Of a stretch of DNA of 64,000 nt, positions 1-9,204 are shown piece by piece (position 1 is the stretch's first letter; each line of letters opens with the position of its first letter). Below the pieces are notes generated by a model that ran no database searches, was not told where the DNA came from, and was given only the letters and a program-made list of their open reading frames with translations. Made by a program: the position numbers and the translations under genes. This stretch comes from Rhizobium sp. 2MFCol3.1. Lineage in GTDB: Bacteria; Pseudomonadota; Alphaproteobacteria; Rhizobiales; Rhizobiaceae. The stretch spans positions 248,001-312,000 of the forward strand of contig NZ_KB898355.1 of assembly GCF_000377565.1 (NCBI RefSeq), in the 5' to 3' direction.

Positions 1-475
1 GGCCGCCGGAAAACTCGTGCGGATACCGAAACAGATGTTCTTCGCGCAGACCGACCTGCAAGAGTAGTTCCAGCACGCGCTCCGTGCGCTGGCGCGCCGT
101 CATGGGCACGATGTCGCGGTGGATGACCAGCGGTTCGGCGACGATGTCATGGATCGTCATGCGCGGATCGAGCGAGGCGTAAGGGTCCTGAAAAACGATC
201 TGCAGGCGCGCGCGCAGGCGGCGCATCTCGGTCGGCGTCAGTTTGGCTATGTCGGCGCCGTCATAAAGGATATTGCCGGAGGTCAGCGTTTCCAGCCGCA
301 GGATACAGCGTGTCAGCGTCGTCTTGCCGGAACCGCTCTCGCCGACAAGACCAAAGCTCCTGCCTTTTTTGACCCGCAGGCTGACATCGTCGAGCGCCTT
401 GAAACCCTCGGTGTGGCCGAACAGGCCCTTGCGCTGGCCCGGGAAAATTTTCGAGACGTTGTTGATCTCAAGCAT
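1..475 (-). CDS. Oligopeptide/dipeptide ABC transporter ATP-binding protein (DppF/OppF type), 3' part cut off
   Basis: Second ATPase of a dipeptide/oligopeptide importer, energising uptake at the inner face of the membrane. The visible 158 residues begin MLEINNVSKIF and include a Walker A (GESGSGKTT near residue 45), a Q-loop (VFQDPYASLDPR) that is typical of the Dpp/Opp group, and the start of the signature region (PHEFSGG) at the window edge. The gene continues beyond base 1. Its ATG overlaps the stop of the preceding dppD-like gene in a TAATG arrangement, so the two are translationally coupled. It is the last visible gene of a five-gene dpp operon. The family is sure; the substrate is not shown. 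Confidence 0.93.
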   Translation of the reverse strand, partial: MLEINNVSKIFPGQRKGLFGHTEGFKALDDVSLRVKKGRSFGLVGESGSGKTTLTRCILRLETLTSGNILYDGADIAKLTPTEMRRLRARLQIVFQDPYASLDPRMTIHDIVAEPLVIHRDIVPMTARQRTERVLELLLQVGLREEHLFRYPHEFSGG

Positions 476-1359
476 TACTGAACCTCCGGCATGACGCCGC
501 CAAGGCCGCGCAGTTCGCCGCGTTTGGTATGGGCCGTCGGAATGGAATTGAGGAGCGCCTGCGTGTAGACGTGGGCAGGCTTTTTCAGAACATCCGTGAC
601 CGGTCCGCGCTCCAGAATGCGGCCGCGATACATGACCGCAACATGGGAGCAGATCTGCGCCACGACGCCGAGATTGTGGGTGATCATCAGCACGCCGATG
701 TTTCTCTCCGCAACAAGGTCGTGGATCAGTTTCAGGATCTGCGCCTGGACCGAAACGTCGAGTGCGGTCGTCGGTTCGTCGGCGATCAAAAGGTCCGGCT
801 TGCCGATCATCGCCATGGCGATCAGCACACGTTGCTTCATGCCACCGGAAAACTGGTGCGGATAATCGTGCATGCGTTCCGCCGCCTTCGGGATGCCGAC
901 CTTTTCGAGCATTTCGATGGAAACGCGTTTTGCCGCCTTTTTCAGATCGCGCGAGGATGCGCCGGGTTCGAGGCCCAGCACGGTCGGATCGGCATGGCCG
1001 GCGTGCAGGGCCACATCGACCAGTTGCGTGCCGATACGAAAGACCGGGTTGAGGTTGGTCGTCGGGTCCTGAAAGATCATGCCGATCTTGCGGCCGCGCA
1101 GCGTGCGCATGTCCTTCTCGTTCGCCTTCAGCACGTCGCGGCCTTCGAATTCTATCGAGCCCGCGAGATAACGGCCGGTAGCCGGCGGAATGAGGCGCGA
1201 AACGGAGAGGCCGGTCAGCGATTTGCCGGAGCCGGTCTCTCCGACCATGCCCCAGATCTGACCGCGTTCGACCGTCAGGTCGATGCCGTGCAGGATCTGC
1301 GTTTCGCCCTCGAAGCTGCGCATGGATAGGTTGAGGTTCTTGATATCGAGCAATGTCAT
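475..1359 (-). CDS. Oligopeptide/dipeptide ABC transporter ATP-binding protein (DppD/OppD type)
   Basis: A 294-residue cytoplasmic ATPase subunit of a peptide-type ABC importer. Walker A is GETGSGKS near residues 41-48, the Q-loop is IFQDPTTNLNP, the signature is FSGGMKQRV, and Walker B is LLIADEPTTALDV. The C-terminus carries the Opp/Dpp extension (HVYTQALLNSIPT). It lies 9 bases after the dppC-like permease gene and overlaps the next ATPase gene by one base. Length and order match dppBCDF operons. The neighbouring hydantoinase/oxoprolinase fusion suggests that the transported compound could be a cyclic amide, pyroglutamyl compound or modified peptide, but that is inference. Confidence 0.94.
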   Translation of the reverse strand: MTLLDIKNLNLSMRSFEGETQILHGIDLTVERGQIWGMVGETGSGKSLTGLSVSRLIPPATGRYLAGSIEFEGRDVLKANEKDMRTLRGRKIGMIFQDPTTNLNPVFRIGTQLVDVALHAGHADPTVLGLEPGASSRDLKKAAKRVSIEMLEKVGIPKAAERMHDYPHQFSGGMKQRVLIAMAMIGKPDLLIADEPTTALDVSVQAQILKLIHDLVAERNIGVLMITHNLGVVAQICSHVAVMYRGRILERGPVTDVLKKPAHVYTQALLNSIPTAHTKRGELRGLGGVMPEVQ

Positions 1360-1368
1360 GTCGTCACC

Positions 1369-2265
1369 TCACCGCCGTGCCTTGGGGTCCATGACGTCGC
1401 GCAGACCGTCGCCAAGGAGGTTGAAGGCAAGAACTGCCAGGAAGATGGCGCAGCCCGGAAACACCGCCGTCCACCAGTAATCCGGCATGTCGGCGCGGGC
1501 GACGGACAAGAGCGTTCCCCATTCCGGCGTCGGTGCCTTCACGCCGATGCCGACAAAACCGAGCGAGGCGACGGTCAGAACGGCAAAACCCATGTCCAGC
1601 GACGCTTTGACGATGATCGGCGACATGATGTTGGGCAGAATATGGCGGCCGAGCATACGCGGCCAGCCGGCACCCAGCGCCTTGGCGGCGGTGATGAACT
1701 GTTCTTCCTTCTTGCCGATCACCTCGCCGCGCACGAGGCGGGCATAGGCCGGCCACCAGGTAATCGCGATGGCGATGATCATGTTGGTGACGCCGGTGCC
1801 GAGGGCAGCCGCCACCGCCATGGCGAGGATCAGGCTCGGGATGGTGAGCAGCAGATCGGTGATGCGCATCAGGATCTCGTCGATCCAGCCGCCGAAATAA
1901 CCGGCGATGGCGCCGATAATGCCACCGACGACAATGGCGATGACCACCACCGCCAGGCCGGAAAACAGCGAAACCTGCGAACCGACGAGAACGAGCGAAA
2001 ACACGTCCTGTCCGAGTGCATTGGTGCCGAACCAGTAGTCTGCGCCCGGCCGCATGAATCGGGCGGCGGTGTTGGTGCCGCCGGCAACATGTTCGGGATG
2101 CGGCACGATAAACGGCGCAAACAGGGCGATGAGGACGAGCGCCACGACGATGGCAAGGCCGATGACGGAAAGCCAGCTCTGGCGAAAACGGTAGAAAGCG
2201 CGTGACCAGTTTTCCAGCCGTGCCGACTGGTCGCGCTTCGGGAGGGTTACGGGTGTTGTGGTCAT
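1369..2265 (-). CDS. Peptide-type ABC transporter permease (DppC/OppC type)
   Basis: A 298-residue inner-membrane permease. It has an N-terminal cytoplasmic stretch and a first membrane segment near residues 30-52 (SVIGLAIVVALVLIALFAPF), then a BPD_transp_1 core with the EAA-like loop ALGAGWPRMLGRHILPNI near residues 195-212. The NALGQDVFS sequence near residues 95-105 is characteristic of OppC/DppC proteins, which carry a similar G(T/R)D-type motif before the second helix. Its ATG shares four bases (ATGA) with the stop of the dppB-like gene, so the permeases are translationally coupled. Confidence 0.94.
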   Translation of the reverse strand: MTTTPVTLPKRDQSARLENWSRAFYRFRQSWLSVIGLAIVVALVLIALFAPFIVPHPEHVAGGTNTAARFMRPGADYWFGTNALGQDVFSLVLVGSQVSLFSGLAVVVIAIVVGGIIGAIAGYFGGWIDEILMRITDLLLTIPSLILAMAVAAALGTGVTNMIIAIAITWWPAYARLVRGEVIGKKEEQFITAAKALGAGWPRMLGRHILPNIMSPIIVKASLDMGFAVLTVASLGFVGIGVKAPTPEWGTLLSVARADMPDYWWTAVFPGCAIFLAVLAFNLLGDGLRDVMDPKARR

Positions 2266-3269
2266 GTGTAACGAACCCTCGGGTTAAAGACGCCGTAGAG
2301 CAGGTCGACGATCAGCATGGTGACGAGATAGATCACGGCGATGACGAGTGTGACGCCGATGACCGGCATGAAATCCTGGGAGAGGATCGCCTGCGTGGCG
2401 TAGAGGCCGAGCCCCGGCCAGTCGAACACCGTCTCGACCAGAACCGTGCCGCCGAGCAGCCAGGAGACGTAGAGACCGATGACGGTCAGCGTCGAGGTCA
2501 TGGCGTTTTTCAGCACGTATTTGAACAGGATTTTGCGATTGGAAATGCCGAGCGCCCGTTCGGTCATGACAAAATCCTGTTGCAGCACCTCGATCGTCGA
2601 CGCACGCATCATGCGCATGATGGTCGCCAGAGGGGACAACGACATGGCAAAGGCGGGGAGAGCGAGGTGCTGCAGAGCGATCGTCAGCGAATACCAGTCG
2701 CCGGCGAGAATGGAATCGATCGTGTAAAAACCGGTCGGGCCTTCCGGCGGGATCTCGATCAGCGGGAAACGGCCCGAAAGCGGCAGGATGTCGAGCCATG
2801 AGACGAACATCAGCTGCAGCAGAAGGCCGAGGAAAAAGCGCGGCATGGCGATGCCGCCAAGTGCCACCGTACGGGTGAGATAATCGACAAGACCATTGCG
2901 ATAGACGGCAGCGGCGAGGCCCAGCGGAATGCCGAGCACGATGGCGATCAGCATTGCGGCGGCCACCAGTTCCAGCGTTGCCGGCAGGAAGGTCATGATG
3001 TCTTCGAAAACCGGCCGGCGCGTGAAGATGGAAACGCCCCAGTCGCCTTGAACCAGTCCCGTCACGTAAGCCAAGTATTGCAGGGGCAGCGATTTATCGA
3101 GGCCGAATTCCTGGCGCACGCTCTCGATCACGTCGGGCGTGGCATTCGGGCCGGCGGCAAGTGCCACCGGATCACCGGGAAGAAGGCGGGCGATGGCGAA
3201 AACGATCATCGTCAGCCCGATCAGCATCGGGATCAACAGGACGAGGCGTCGCAAGGTGTAAAGGATCAT
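2262..3269 (-). CDS. Peptide-type ABC transporter permease (DppB/OppB type)
   Basis: A 335-residue inner-membrane permease beginning MILYTLRRLVLLIPML, the classic DppB start, followed by LLPGDPVALAAG. The reading frame stays open upstream to 3338, but that extension has no permease character and runs into a palindromic spacer repeat, so the ATG at 3269 is chosen. The EAA-like loop (RALGISNRKILFKYVLKNA) sits near residues 225-245. It is separated from the binding-protein gene upstream by about 215 bases that contain the repeat, and it overlaps the dppC-like gene by four bases. Confidence 0.94.
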   Translation of the reverse strand: MILYTLRRLVLLIPMLIGLTMIVFAIARLLPGDPVALAAGPNATPDVIESVRQEFGLDKSLPLQYLAYVTGLVQGDWGVSIFTRRPVFEDIMTFLPATLELVAAAMLIAIVLGIPLGLAAAVYRNGLVDYLTRTVALGGIAMPRFFLGLLLQLMFVSWLDILPLSGRFPLIEIPPEGPTGFYTIDSILAGDWYSLTIALQHLALPAFAMSLSPLATIMRMMRASTIEVLQQDFVMTERALGISNRKILFKYVLKNAMTSTLTVIGLYVSWLLGGTVLVETVFDWPGLGLYATQAILSQDFMPVIGVTLVIAVIYLVTMLIVDLLYGVFNPRVRYT

Positions 3270-3302
3270 GGCGCTTCCGGTGGTCAGTATGTTTGGTCGA
3301 TC

Positions 3303-3450
3303 GCATGAGGCTAAAAGACCCCTCCCAACCCTCCCCACAAGGGGGAGGGCTTAACCCAGCCGATCCGCTGCGGCTCAATCGAGGCAGACGGCTGCGGCTC
3401 GGTTTCTCCCCCCTTGTGGGGGAGATGGCCGGCAGGCCAGAGGGGGACTT
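3303..3450. repeat. Rhizobial-type palindromic intergenic repeat (RIME-like), two hairpins
   Basis: The spacer between the dppA-like and dppB-like genes holds two G/C-tract palindromes facing each other. The first pairs 3329-3336 with 3342-3349 (CCCTCCCC/GGGGAGGG). The second pairs 3405-3412 with 3418-3425 (TCTCCCCC/GGGGGAGA) and is followed by ATGGCCGGCAGGCCAGAGGG. Arrangement and wording resemble the RIME-type mosaic elements that are dispersed in Rhizobiaceae genomes. Sitting directly after a binding-protein gene it could also protect the dppA part of the transcript. I identify it by eye, not by a repeat search. Confidence 0.7.
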
Positions 3451-3484
3451 TATTTCGGGGTTTTCCTCTATGCGATCGTCCTTA

Positions 3485-5041
3485 TCAATCAAGCGACAGC
3501 GGCAGAAGCTCGATGGCGTTGGCGGCAACCGGGGTGAAAACAAAGTTCTTCACGTTTGCACCGAAGCCGAGCTTGCGCTTTTCGAGCACGCCAAAGATAT
3601 CCGGCGCATCGTCAACCACAAGCTCCTGGAACTGCTTGTAGAGCTCCGCACGCTTGGTCTGGTCTGTCTCGATACGAGCGGCCTCGATCAGCTTGTCGAC
3701 TGCCTCGTTCTTGTAGACCGGGTTCTGCCACTGGCCGTTGCGCGACGAATGATAGGCGGCAAAGGCAACGTTGTCCGGATCGGCATAGTTGGCCGTCTGG
3801 AACAGGCACATGAAGCTCGGCATCGTGTCGGGCGACTGCGCGGCGGCAACCGTGTCCGGCCAGGTTGCGGGGCGAATGTCGAGTTCGATGTTGAGCGCCT
3901 TCAGGGCCTCCAGCAGAAGCAGAGACCAGCGGCGCTGGTTCTCGTAACCGGTGGCATGCATGACCGAAAGTTTGAAACCGCCATCCTTGTATTCGGATTT
4001 GGCGAGATATTCCTTCGCCTTGTCCATGTCGTGACGATAGACGGTGAGGCTCGGGTCGTGGCCAAAAATGCCGGTCGGCAGCGGGCCGACCATCAGCTCT
4101 GCCGGACCGGCGGCATCCAGCATGCTCTGGTAGTTGAAGGCATAGGAAATCGCCTTGCGCAGGTTCTTGTCGGCAAGCGGTCCCTTGGCGGTGTTCATCT
4201 TGATCGAGAAGGTGCGATATTCCGGCTCGATGACGCTGACGACCGCTGGATTGTCCTTCAGGGCATCCATGTCTTCGGCATAGAGTTCCAGCGCGATATG
4301 CGCTTCCTTGCGCTGTAGCATCATGCGTTCGGTGGAGGCCTCGCGCACGATCTTCCAGATCGCACCTTCGAGATTGCCGCCGCCCTGATGCCAGTCATCC
4401 TTGACGCGGATGAATTCGTAAAGATTGCCCGGTGCAACGCGACCCATCTTGAACGGGCCGGAACCGGCGGTGTTCTTCATCAGATAGGCCTGACCGTCAT
4501 CGCCGCCGATATTGGCTTCGACCACCGTATGGTTGACGATGAACATCCACGGCAGAACCTGCAGGAAGGGCGCGAACGGCGCCTTCAGGTCGAAGGCAAC
4601 GGTCTGGGCATCGACGGCCTTGACGCTGTCGGCATCGACGATGCCGGCGATCATCCATGAGGGGCCGCGCTTCAGTTTGACGATACGCTTGAAGGAATAC
4701 ACGACGGATTCGGCGGTGACCGGCGAACCGTCCTGAAATTTGGCGGTCGGGTCGAGCTTGAATTCGTAATGCTTCTGGTCTTCCGAAACGGTCCAGCTGA
4801 CGGCCAGACCCGGCTTGACGTCCGGCGGCGTGCCGACGACGCGCACCAGCGCATCATAGGTGTTGCGGAACAGCATGGCCGGTGCATAACCGGTGGCGAC
4901 ATGCGGGTCGAAATTCGGAATATCGACACTGCTGGCCATGATCAGGATCTTGCGGCCGGCTGCGAAGCTTTCGAGCGGCATCGAAGCGAGCGCGGCAGCG
5001 GAAACCGCCGATCCCATGAACGAACGTCTGGTCATCTGCAT
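3485..5041 (-). CDS. Peptide-type ABC transporter periplasmic substrate-binding protein (SBP_bac_5), Tat-exported
   Basis: A 518-residue periplasmic binding protein of the DppA/OppA family. The N-terminus MQMTRRSFMGSAVSAAALAS is a twin-arginine signal (TRRSFMG) with cleavage probably after SFA near residue 27. The body has family hallmarks: the early PNFDPHVATGYAPAMLFRNTYDALV segment, KFQDGSPVTAESVVYSF near residues 100-116 and LRKAISYAFNYQSML in the second lobe. The start at 5041 is supported by GGAGA eight bases upstream. It lies between the HyuAB fusion gene (upstream) and the permeases, and is probably transcribed with both. The ligand is unknown. Confidence 0.93.
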   Translation of the reverse strand: MQMTRRSFMGSAVSAAALASMPLESFAAGRKILIMASSVDIPNFDPHVATGYAPAMLFRNTYDALVRVVGTPPDVKPGLAVSWTVSEDQKHYEFKLDPTAKFQDGSPVTAESVVYSFKRIVKLKRGPSWMIAGIVDADSVKAVDAQTVAFDLKAPFAPFLQVLPWMFIVNHTVVEANIGGDDGQAYLMKNTAGSGPFKMGRVAPGNLYEFIRVKDDWHQGGGNLEGAIWKIVREASTERMMLQRKEAHIALELYAEDMDALKDNPAVVSVIEPEYRTFSIKMNTAKGPLADKNLRKAISYAFNYQSMLDAAGPAELMVGPLPTGIFGHDPSLTVYRHDMDKAKEYLAKSEYKDGGFKLSVMHATGYENQRRWSLLLLEALKALNIELDIRPATWPDTVAAAQSPDTMPSFMCLFQTANYADPDNVAFAAYHSSRNGQWQNPVYKNEAVDKLIEAARIETDQTKRAELYKQFQELVVDDAPDIFGVLEKRKLGFGANVKNFVFTPVAANAIELLPLSLD

Positions 5042-5068
5042 GCGTATGGTCTCCTAGTTTTTTGAGAA

Positions 5069-5095
5069 CCGGCCGTCTCCCCTTAAGACGGCCGG
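5069..5095. terminator. Strong hairpin between the HyuAB fusion gene and the dppA-like gene
   Basis: Perfect ten-base arms CCGGCCGTCT (5069-5078) and AGACGGCCGG (5086-5095) enclose a seven-base loop. On the minus strand, the direction of both flanking genes, no uridine run follows, so it may attenuate the transcript or stabilise it instead of ending it. Seen directly; the function is inferred. Confidence 0.6.
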
Positions 5096-5106
5096 AATTT
5101 TATCGT

Positions 5107-8100
5107 TCAGGCTGCGGTATCGGACTTCTTGCGTTCCTCGCTGCGGGCGGTGCGGCCATAGATGGCTTCGGCCGCTTCAGCGCTCACGTAACCCTGGCGC
5201 ACGTCGTCATCGAGTTTGTCGAGATCGCGCTTGTTCGGGTCGCCGTAACCGGAGCCGCCGGCCAGCGTCAGTTCCACGACAGCATCGGTATCGACGAGAT
5301 CGACGATCGCGCCGGTGCCGCAATCCTGCACTGTCTCACCGCTGGCATGCGACAGGATCTTGCCGGTTGCCGTCTTGCCCGGCTTGCCGCCGAACAGGCC
5401 TTCGACCGGAAGGTCGACGCCTTCAGGCGAAACGATCGCCTTGATCGGGTGACCTTTGGCATTGCGGCGCGAGATGCGGACGCGAACGCCGAGGCCGCCG
5501 CGGTTTTCACCGGCGCCACCGCTGTCGGTCATCAGGCTTTTTTCCCAGATGACAATAGGCGAGCGGGTTTCGAACATTTCCAGCGACGAGGTTGCCGCAG
5601 ATGTCGGCCAAAGAAGCGAGGATTTGCCGTCCTTGGTCTGTGATGCACCCTGACCGCCGCCAAGCAGCAGCAGTTCGTAGAACAAAGCGCCCGTTTCCAT
5701 GGACTTGCCGTAAAAACTCATCAGGCTCGGCAGGCCGGAGAAGGACTGCGCCGTGTCCGGTGCCGCTTCCGAGAGTGCTCGGAAAACGTTCGGCGCCAGA
5801 TACCAGCCGGTGCGGGTGCGGAGCGAAACCGGAGCCGGCTTTTCGCAGTTGAGGATCGAACCCTTCGGTGCTTTCACCGTGAATGGACGATAGCAACCGG
5901 CATTGCCACGAATGCCCGGTGTCAGCATGCATTTGATCGGGTAGGTGGCATGTGCCGTCGTGTAGGAAAGGGTGCAGTTGATGCCGCCCTTCACTGTCTG
6001 CGGCGGTGCGCCTTCGAAATCGAGTTCGATCTCGTCACCCTTGACCGTTACCTTCAGCGGGAAGGTCATGGTCGAGCCCATCGGATTGTTGGAAATCTCC
6101 GAATAGTAGACGCCGTCCGTCAGCTTGGTGACGGCATCGCGCATGGCCTTTTCGGACAGCGACTGCACGACATGCGACAAGGCCTTCAAGTCGTGCATGC
6201 CATACTCTTCCATGAAGGAGCGCATGCGGGCCGAGCCGGTTTCGTTGGCGGAGATGAACGAGCGAACGTCGCCGAGAACCTGATCGCTATCGCGAATATT
6301 GTCCGCCATCAGGCGGAACAGGTCTTCGTTTTCGACACCCTCGCGCACCAGCTTCATGGCCGGGATCTGGATGCCTTCCTCGTAAAGCTCGGTGACATTA
6401 AGGCCGTCACGGCTGCCGCCGATATCGCCGACATGGCCGACCGTGCCCATCAGTGCCACGACGCGGCCGCGATGGAAGACCGGCGTGACGATGGCGAGGT
6501 CGAACAGGTGACCGGCGCAGAGCCACGGATCATTGGTGATATAGACATCGCCCGGCTTCATCGTATCGACCGGGTAACGCTCGATGATCGCCTTCACTGC
6601 CATCGGCAGGGTCAGGTTGAAGACCGGCATGACGCGGGCGGAGTGGGCCAGCGTCTCTCCATCCGGATCGAGAATGGCGCAGCCAAAATCCTGGCTTTCG
6701 GAGATGATCAGCGAAAACGCGGTGCGGCAGACTGTCGACCACATTTCTTCCGCGACGTTGACGAGGCGGCTCCACATGACTTCCAGCGCGATCGGATCGG
6801 ACTGGATGCGGCGGCCTGCCTCTTCGAGCGACATGGTCTCGTCGACGATCGTCGCGCCCTTGGCGGTTTCGGCGATCTGGATGCGCAGGTTGCCGGTCTC
6901 GTCGACCGTCACCTTGTCTCCCGGCGGGATGATGGTGGTGGATTCGCGTTCCTCGATAATGGCAGGACCTTCGACGAGAATGCCCGGACGCATCGCGTAA
7001 CGGTCATAAATGCCGGCATCGACCCAGTCGCTGCCGAAGAACGTTTTGCGCGTACCCTTTTTGGCTTCGGTCGCGCCGCCTTCGATGCCGGCCTGACGGA
7101 CGGTCAGCTGCGGCACGGCGCCGGAAGCACGGATGCGGAAGGAGAGGATTTCGAGCTTCGCTTCGGACGGCACGCGGGTGTAGCGCGCGCTGTATACGGC
7201 CTCGAATGCCCCGCGTATTTCGGCATAGGCGCCGGCATCCAGCTTGCCGGCCGGCAGCGGCACGTTGATTTCATGCAGCTGGCCGACGAGGCGCATGTCG
7301 GCGGAGCGCTCGACCAGAATGTCGGCGTCGGCAACACCGGCGCTGCGCAGCTGCACGCGGCCATCCTCGGATATTTCCTCGATGATGGCGTTGAGCGTGT
7401 CTGCTTCCAGTTTTTCCGACAGCGCGATCGGGTGGGAGCGGACGATATCGATGGAAAGCGGTGCGGTGAGGAAGCCGAAGGCGGAGGCCGCGCCGCTTGC
7501 CGGCGGAATGATGACTTCGGAAACGCCGAGAATGCGGGCGACCTTGGCGGCGAATGCCGGGCCGGCGCCGCCGAAACCGATCATCGAATACCCGCGCGGA
7601 TCCTTGCCCTTTTCGACCAGATGGATGCGGGCAGCGCTCGCCATGCTTTCGCTGACGACCTGATGGATGCCCCAGGCCGCTTCCACGGACGAGATGTTCA
7701 GCGGCTTGGCGATCGTGCCGAGCGCCGCCTCAGCGGCGTCGAGATCCAGCGTCATGCGTCCGCCGAGGAAGAAGGACGGGTCGTAATAACCGAGCGCGAC
7801 CGAGGCGTCAGTGACGGTCGGCCGCGCTCCACCCCGGCCGTAGCAGGCCGGACCGGGTTCTGAACCTGCGGAATGGGGGCCGACCTGCAAAAGGCCGACG
7901 CCATCGATCGAGGCGATCGAGCCGCCACCGGCGCCGATCTCGATCATGTCGACAACAGGCGACTTGATCGGCAGGCCGGAACCGTTCTTGAAACGATGCT
8001 CACGACCGGCTTCCAGATAGGAGGCGATGTCGATCTTGCCGTCCTCGATCAGGCAGGCTTTTGCAGTGGTCCCGCCCATATCGAAGGCAATGACATTGTC

Positions 8101-8967
8101 ATGACCGGCATTCTTGCCGAACCATGCTGTGGCAAGCGCGCCGCCGGCCGGGCCGGATTCAAGAAGGCGGATCGGGAAGGCACGGGCGGTTTCCAGCGAC
8201 ACCAGGCCGCCGGCCGAATGCATCAGGCGGAAATCGCCGGCAAAACCGAGCTTTGCCAGCTCGCCCTCGAACCTGCGCAGGTAACGGTCCATCAGCGGCT
8301 GCACATAGGCATTGGCGCAGGTGGTGACAAAACGCTGATATTCGGAAATCTCGGCAACGACTTCCGAGGAAATCGAGATCGAAAGCTCGGGCAGGGCCTT
8401 GGCGATGATGTCGCGGGCGCGGCGCTCGTGGCTCGGGTTGCGATAGGAATGCATGAAGCAGATGGCGATCGCCTCGACACCGTCCTTCTTCAGGGCTTCG
8501 GCGGCGCGGAGAACCGCGACCTCATCGAGTTCGAGAATGACATTACCATCGGCATCGATACGCTCGGACACTTCCAGGCGGCGCGAGCGCTCGACCAGCG
8601 GCGCCGGGAATGCCAGCGTCAGGTCATAGATATCGTAACGCTGCTCGGTGCCGATTTCGAGGATGTCGCGAAAACCCTCGGTGGTGATCAGGCCGACGGC
8701 GGCCCCCTTGCGCTCGATGACGGCATTGGTGACCAGCGTCGTGCCGTGGACGATCTCGGAGAGGTCGGAGATGCCGATGCCGGCAGCCGCGACCAGTTCT
8801 CCGAGACCGCCCAATGCGCCCTGGGAGGGGTCCTTTGGAGTGGTCAGGCACTTGTGCAGACGGATCGCAGTCGCGCTCTCGTCGAAAAGGATGAAGTCGG
8901 TGAAAGTGCCGCCGATATCCACGCCCGCACGCAGGCGCTTACCGGTCGTCTGGCCAGTAGCTAACAT
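5107..8967 (-). CDS. HyuA-HyuB fusion: hydantoinase/oxoprolinase family ATP-dependent amidohydrolase
   Basis: A single 1286-residue protein joining an N-terminal HyuA-like half (about 1-690) to a HyuB-like half (about 700-1286). The family hydrolyses cyclic amides such as N-methylhydantoin or 5-oxoproline, using ATP, or carboxylates ketones. The N-terminal phosphate motif reads GVDIGGTFTDF (residues 15-25), a second nucleotide motif is VIAFDMGGTTAKA, and the HyuB half starts at DPIALEVMWSRL and contains GDVYITNDPW. Its length is that of eukaryotic-type 5-oxoprolinase, but that group normally has DRGGTFTD, so hydantoinase-like specificity is as likely. It precedes the dpp-type operon and faces a divergent IclR gene. 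Confidence 0.9.
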   Translation of the reverse strand: MLATGQTTGKRLRAGVDIGGTFTDFILFDESATAIRLHKCLTTPKDPSQGALGGLGELVAAAGIGISDLSEIVHGTTLVTNAVIERKGAAVGLITTEGFRDILEIGTEQRYDIYDLTLAFPAPLVERSRRLEVSERIDADGNVILELDEVAVLRAAEALKKDGVEAIAICFMHSYRNPSHERRARDIIAKALPELSISISSEVVAEISEYQRFVTTCANAYVQPLMDRYLRRFEGELAKLGFAGDFRLMHSAGGLVSLETARAFPIRLLESGPAGGALATAWFGKNAGHDNVIAFDMGGTTAKACLIEDGKIDIASYLEAGREHRFKNGSGLPIKSPVVDMIEIGAGGGSIASIDGVGLLQVGPHSAGSEPGPACYGRGGARPTVTDASVALGYYDPSFFLGGRMTLDLDAAEAALGTIAKPLNISSVEAAWGIHQVVSESMASAARIHLVEKGKDPRGYSMIGFGGAGPAFAAKVARILGVSEVIIPPASGAASAFGFLTAPLSIDIVRSHPIALSEKLEADTLNAIIEEISEDGRVQLRSAGVADADILVERSADMRLVGQLHEINVPLPAGKLDAGAYAEIRGAFEAVYSARYTRVPSEAKLEILSFRIRASGAVPQLTVRQAGIEGGATEAKKGTRKTFFGSDWVDAGIYDRYAMRPGILVEGPAIIEERESTTIIPPGDKVTVDETGNLRIQIAETAKGATIVDETMSLEEAGRRIQSDPIALEVMWSRLVNVAEEMWSTVCRTAFSLIISESQDFGCAILDPDGETLAHSARVMPVFNLTLPMAVKAIIERYPVDTMKPGDVYITNDPWLCAGHLFDLAIVTPVFHRGRVVALMGTVGHVGDIGGSRDGLNVTELYEEGIQIPAMKLVREGVENEDLFRLMADNIRDSDQVLGDVRSFISANETGSARMRSFMEEYGMHDLKALSHVVQSLSEKAMRDAVTKLTDGVYYSEISNNPMGSTMTFPLKVTVKGDEIELDFEGAPPQTVKGGINCTLSYTTAHATYPIKCMLTPGIRGNAGCYRPFTVKAPKGSILNCEKPAPVSLRTRTGWYLAPNVFRALSEAAPDTAQSFSGLPSLMSFYGKSMETGALFYELLLLGGGQGASQTKDGKSSLLWPTSAATSSLEMFETRSPIVIWEKSLMTDSGGAGENRGGLGVRVRISRRNAKGHPIKAIVSPEGVDLPVEGLFGGKPGKTATGKILSHASGETVQDCGTGAIVDLVDTDAVVELTLAGGSGYGDPNKRDLDKLDDDVRQGYVSAEAAEAIYGRTARSEERKKSDTAA

Positions 8968-9204
8968 ATGTCAATCCTAGATCACGCGAGTGAGCCGGCC
9001 GTTCTGGTCCGTGCTCGAATGTTCCCGAGCTGTGCTCTTGGGCAATTATCGCCACTGCGGGCGGTTGCCTCAAAATTCAGCTTCTCTTGTTCGTGCAAGA
9101 TTTGTAGGCGAGCTTTTCAAGCGAGTCTAGAAAGAGTTTCAAAGTTGACACCGAATTTCAATAGTGGAACAAATATGGTCGTCAAAGCAATTAGGGGTAG
9201 GTGA
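8968..9204. promoter_or_regulatory. Divergent control region between the HyuAB gene and the iclR-type gene
   Basis: These 237 bases separate the two divergently transcribed genes and contain no plausible coding frame. A TTGACA hexamer at 9145-9150 lies about 55 bases before the regulator's ATG, with only a weak -10 candidate (AACAAA) at 17 bases. TTTCAA occurs twice close by (9137-9142 and 9156-9161), and the AT-rich stretch 9155-9175 could hold the IclR operator. An AGGGGTAGGTGA ribosome-binding stretch precedes the regulator's start. The operator assignment is a guess. Confidence 0.4.

Noticed and set aside
5950..7863. A 637-codon open frame on the plus strand opposite the HyuAB fusion gene
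   Set aside because: It lies entirely antisense to a gene with clear family motifs; its product shows no domain and has the Arg/His/Asp-rich look of a mirror frame in GC-rich DNA. Similar long mirror frames at 529-1329, 3161-4318, 7873-8964 and 15573-16847 were rejected for the same reason.
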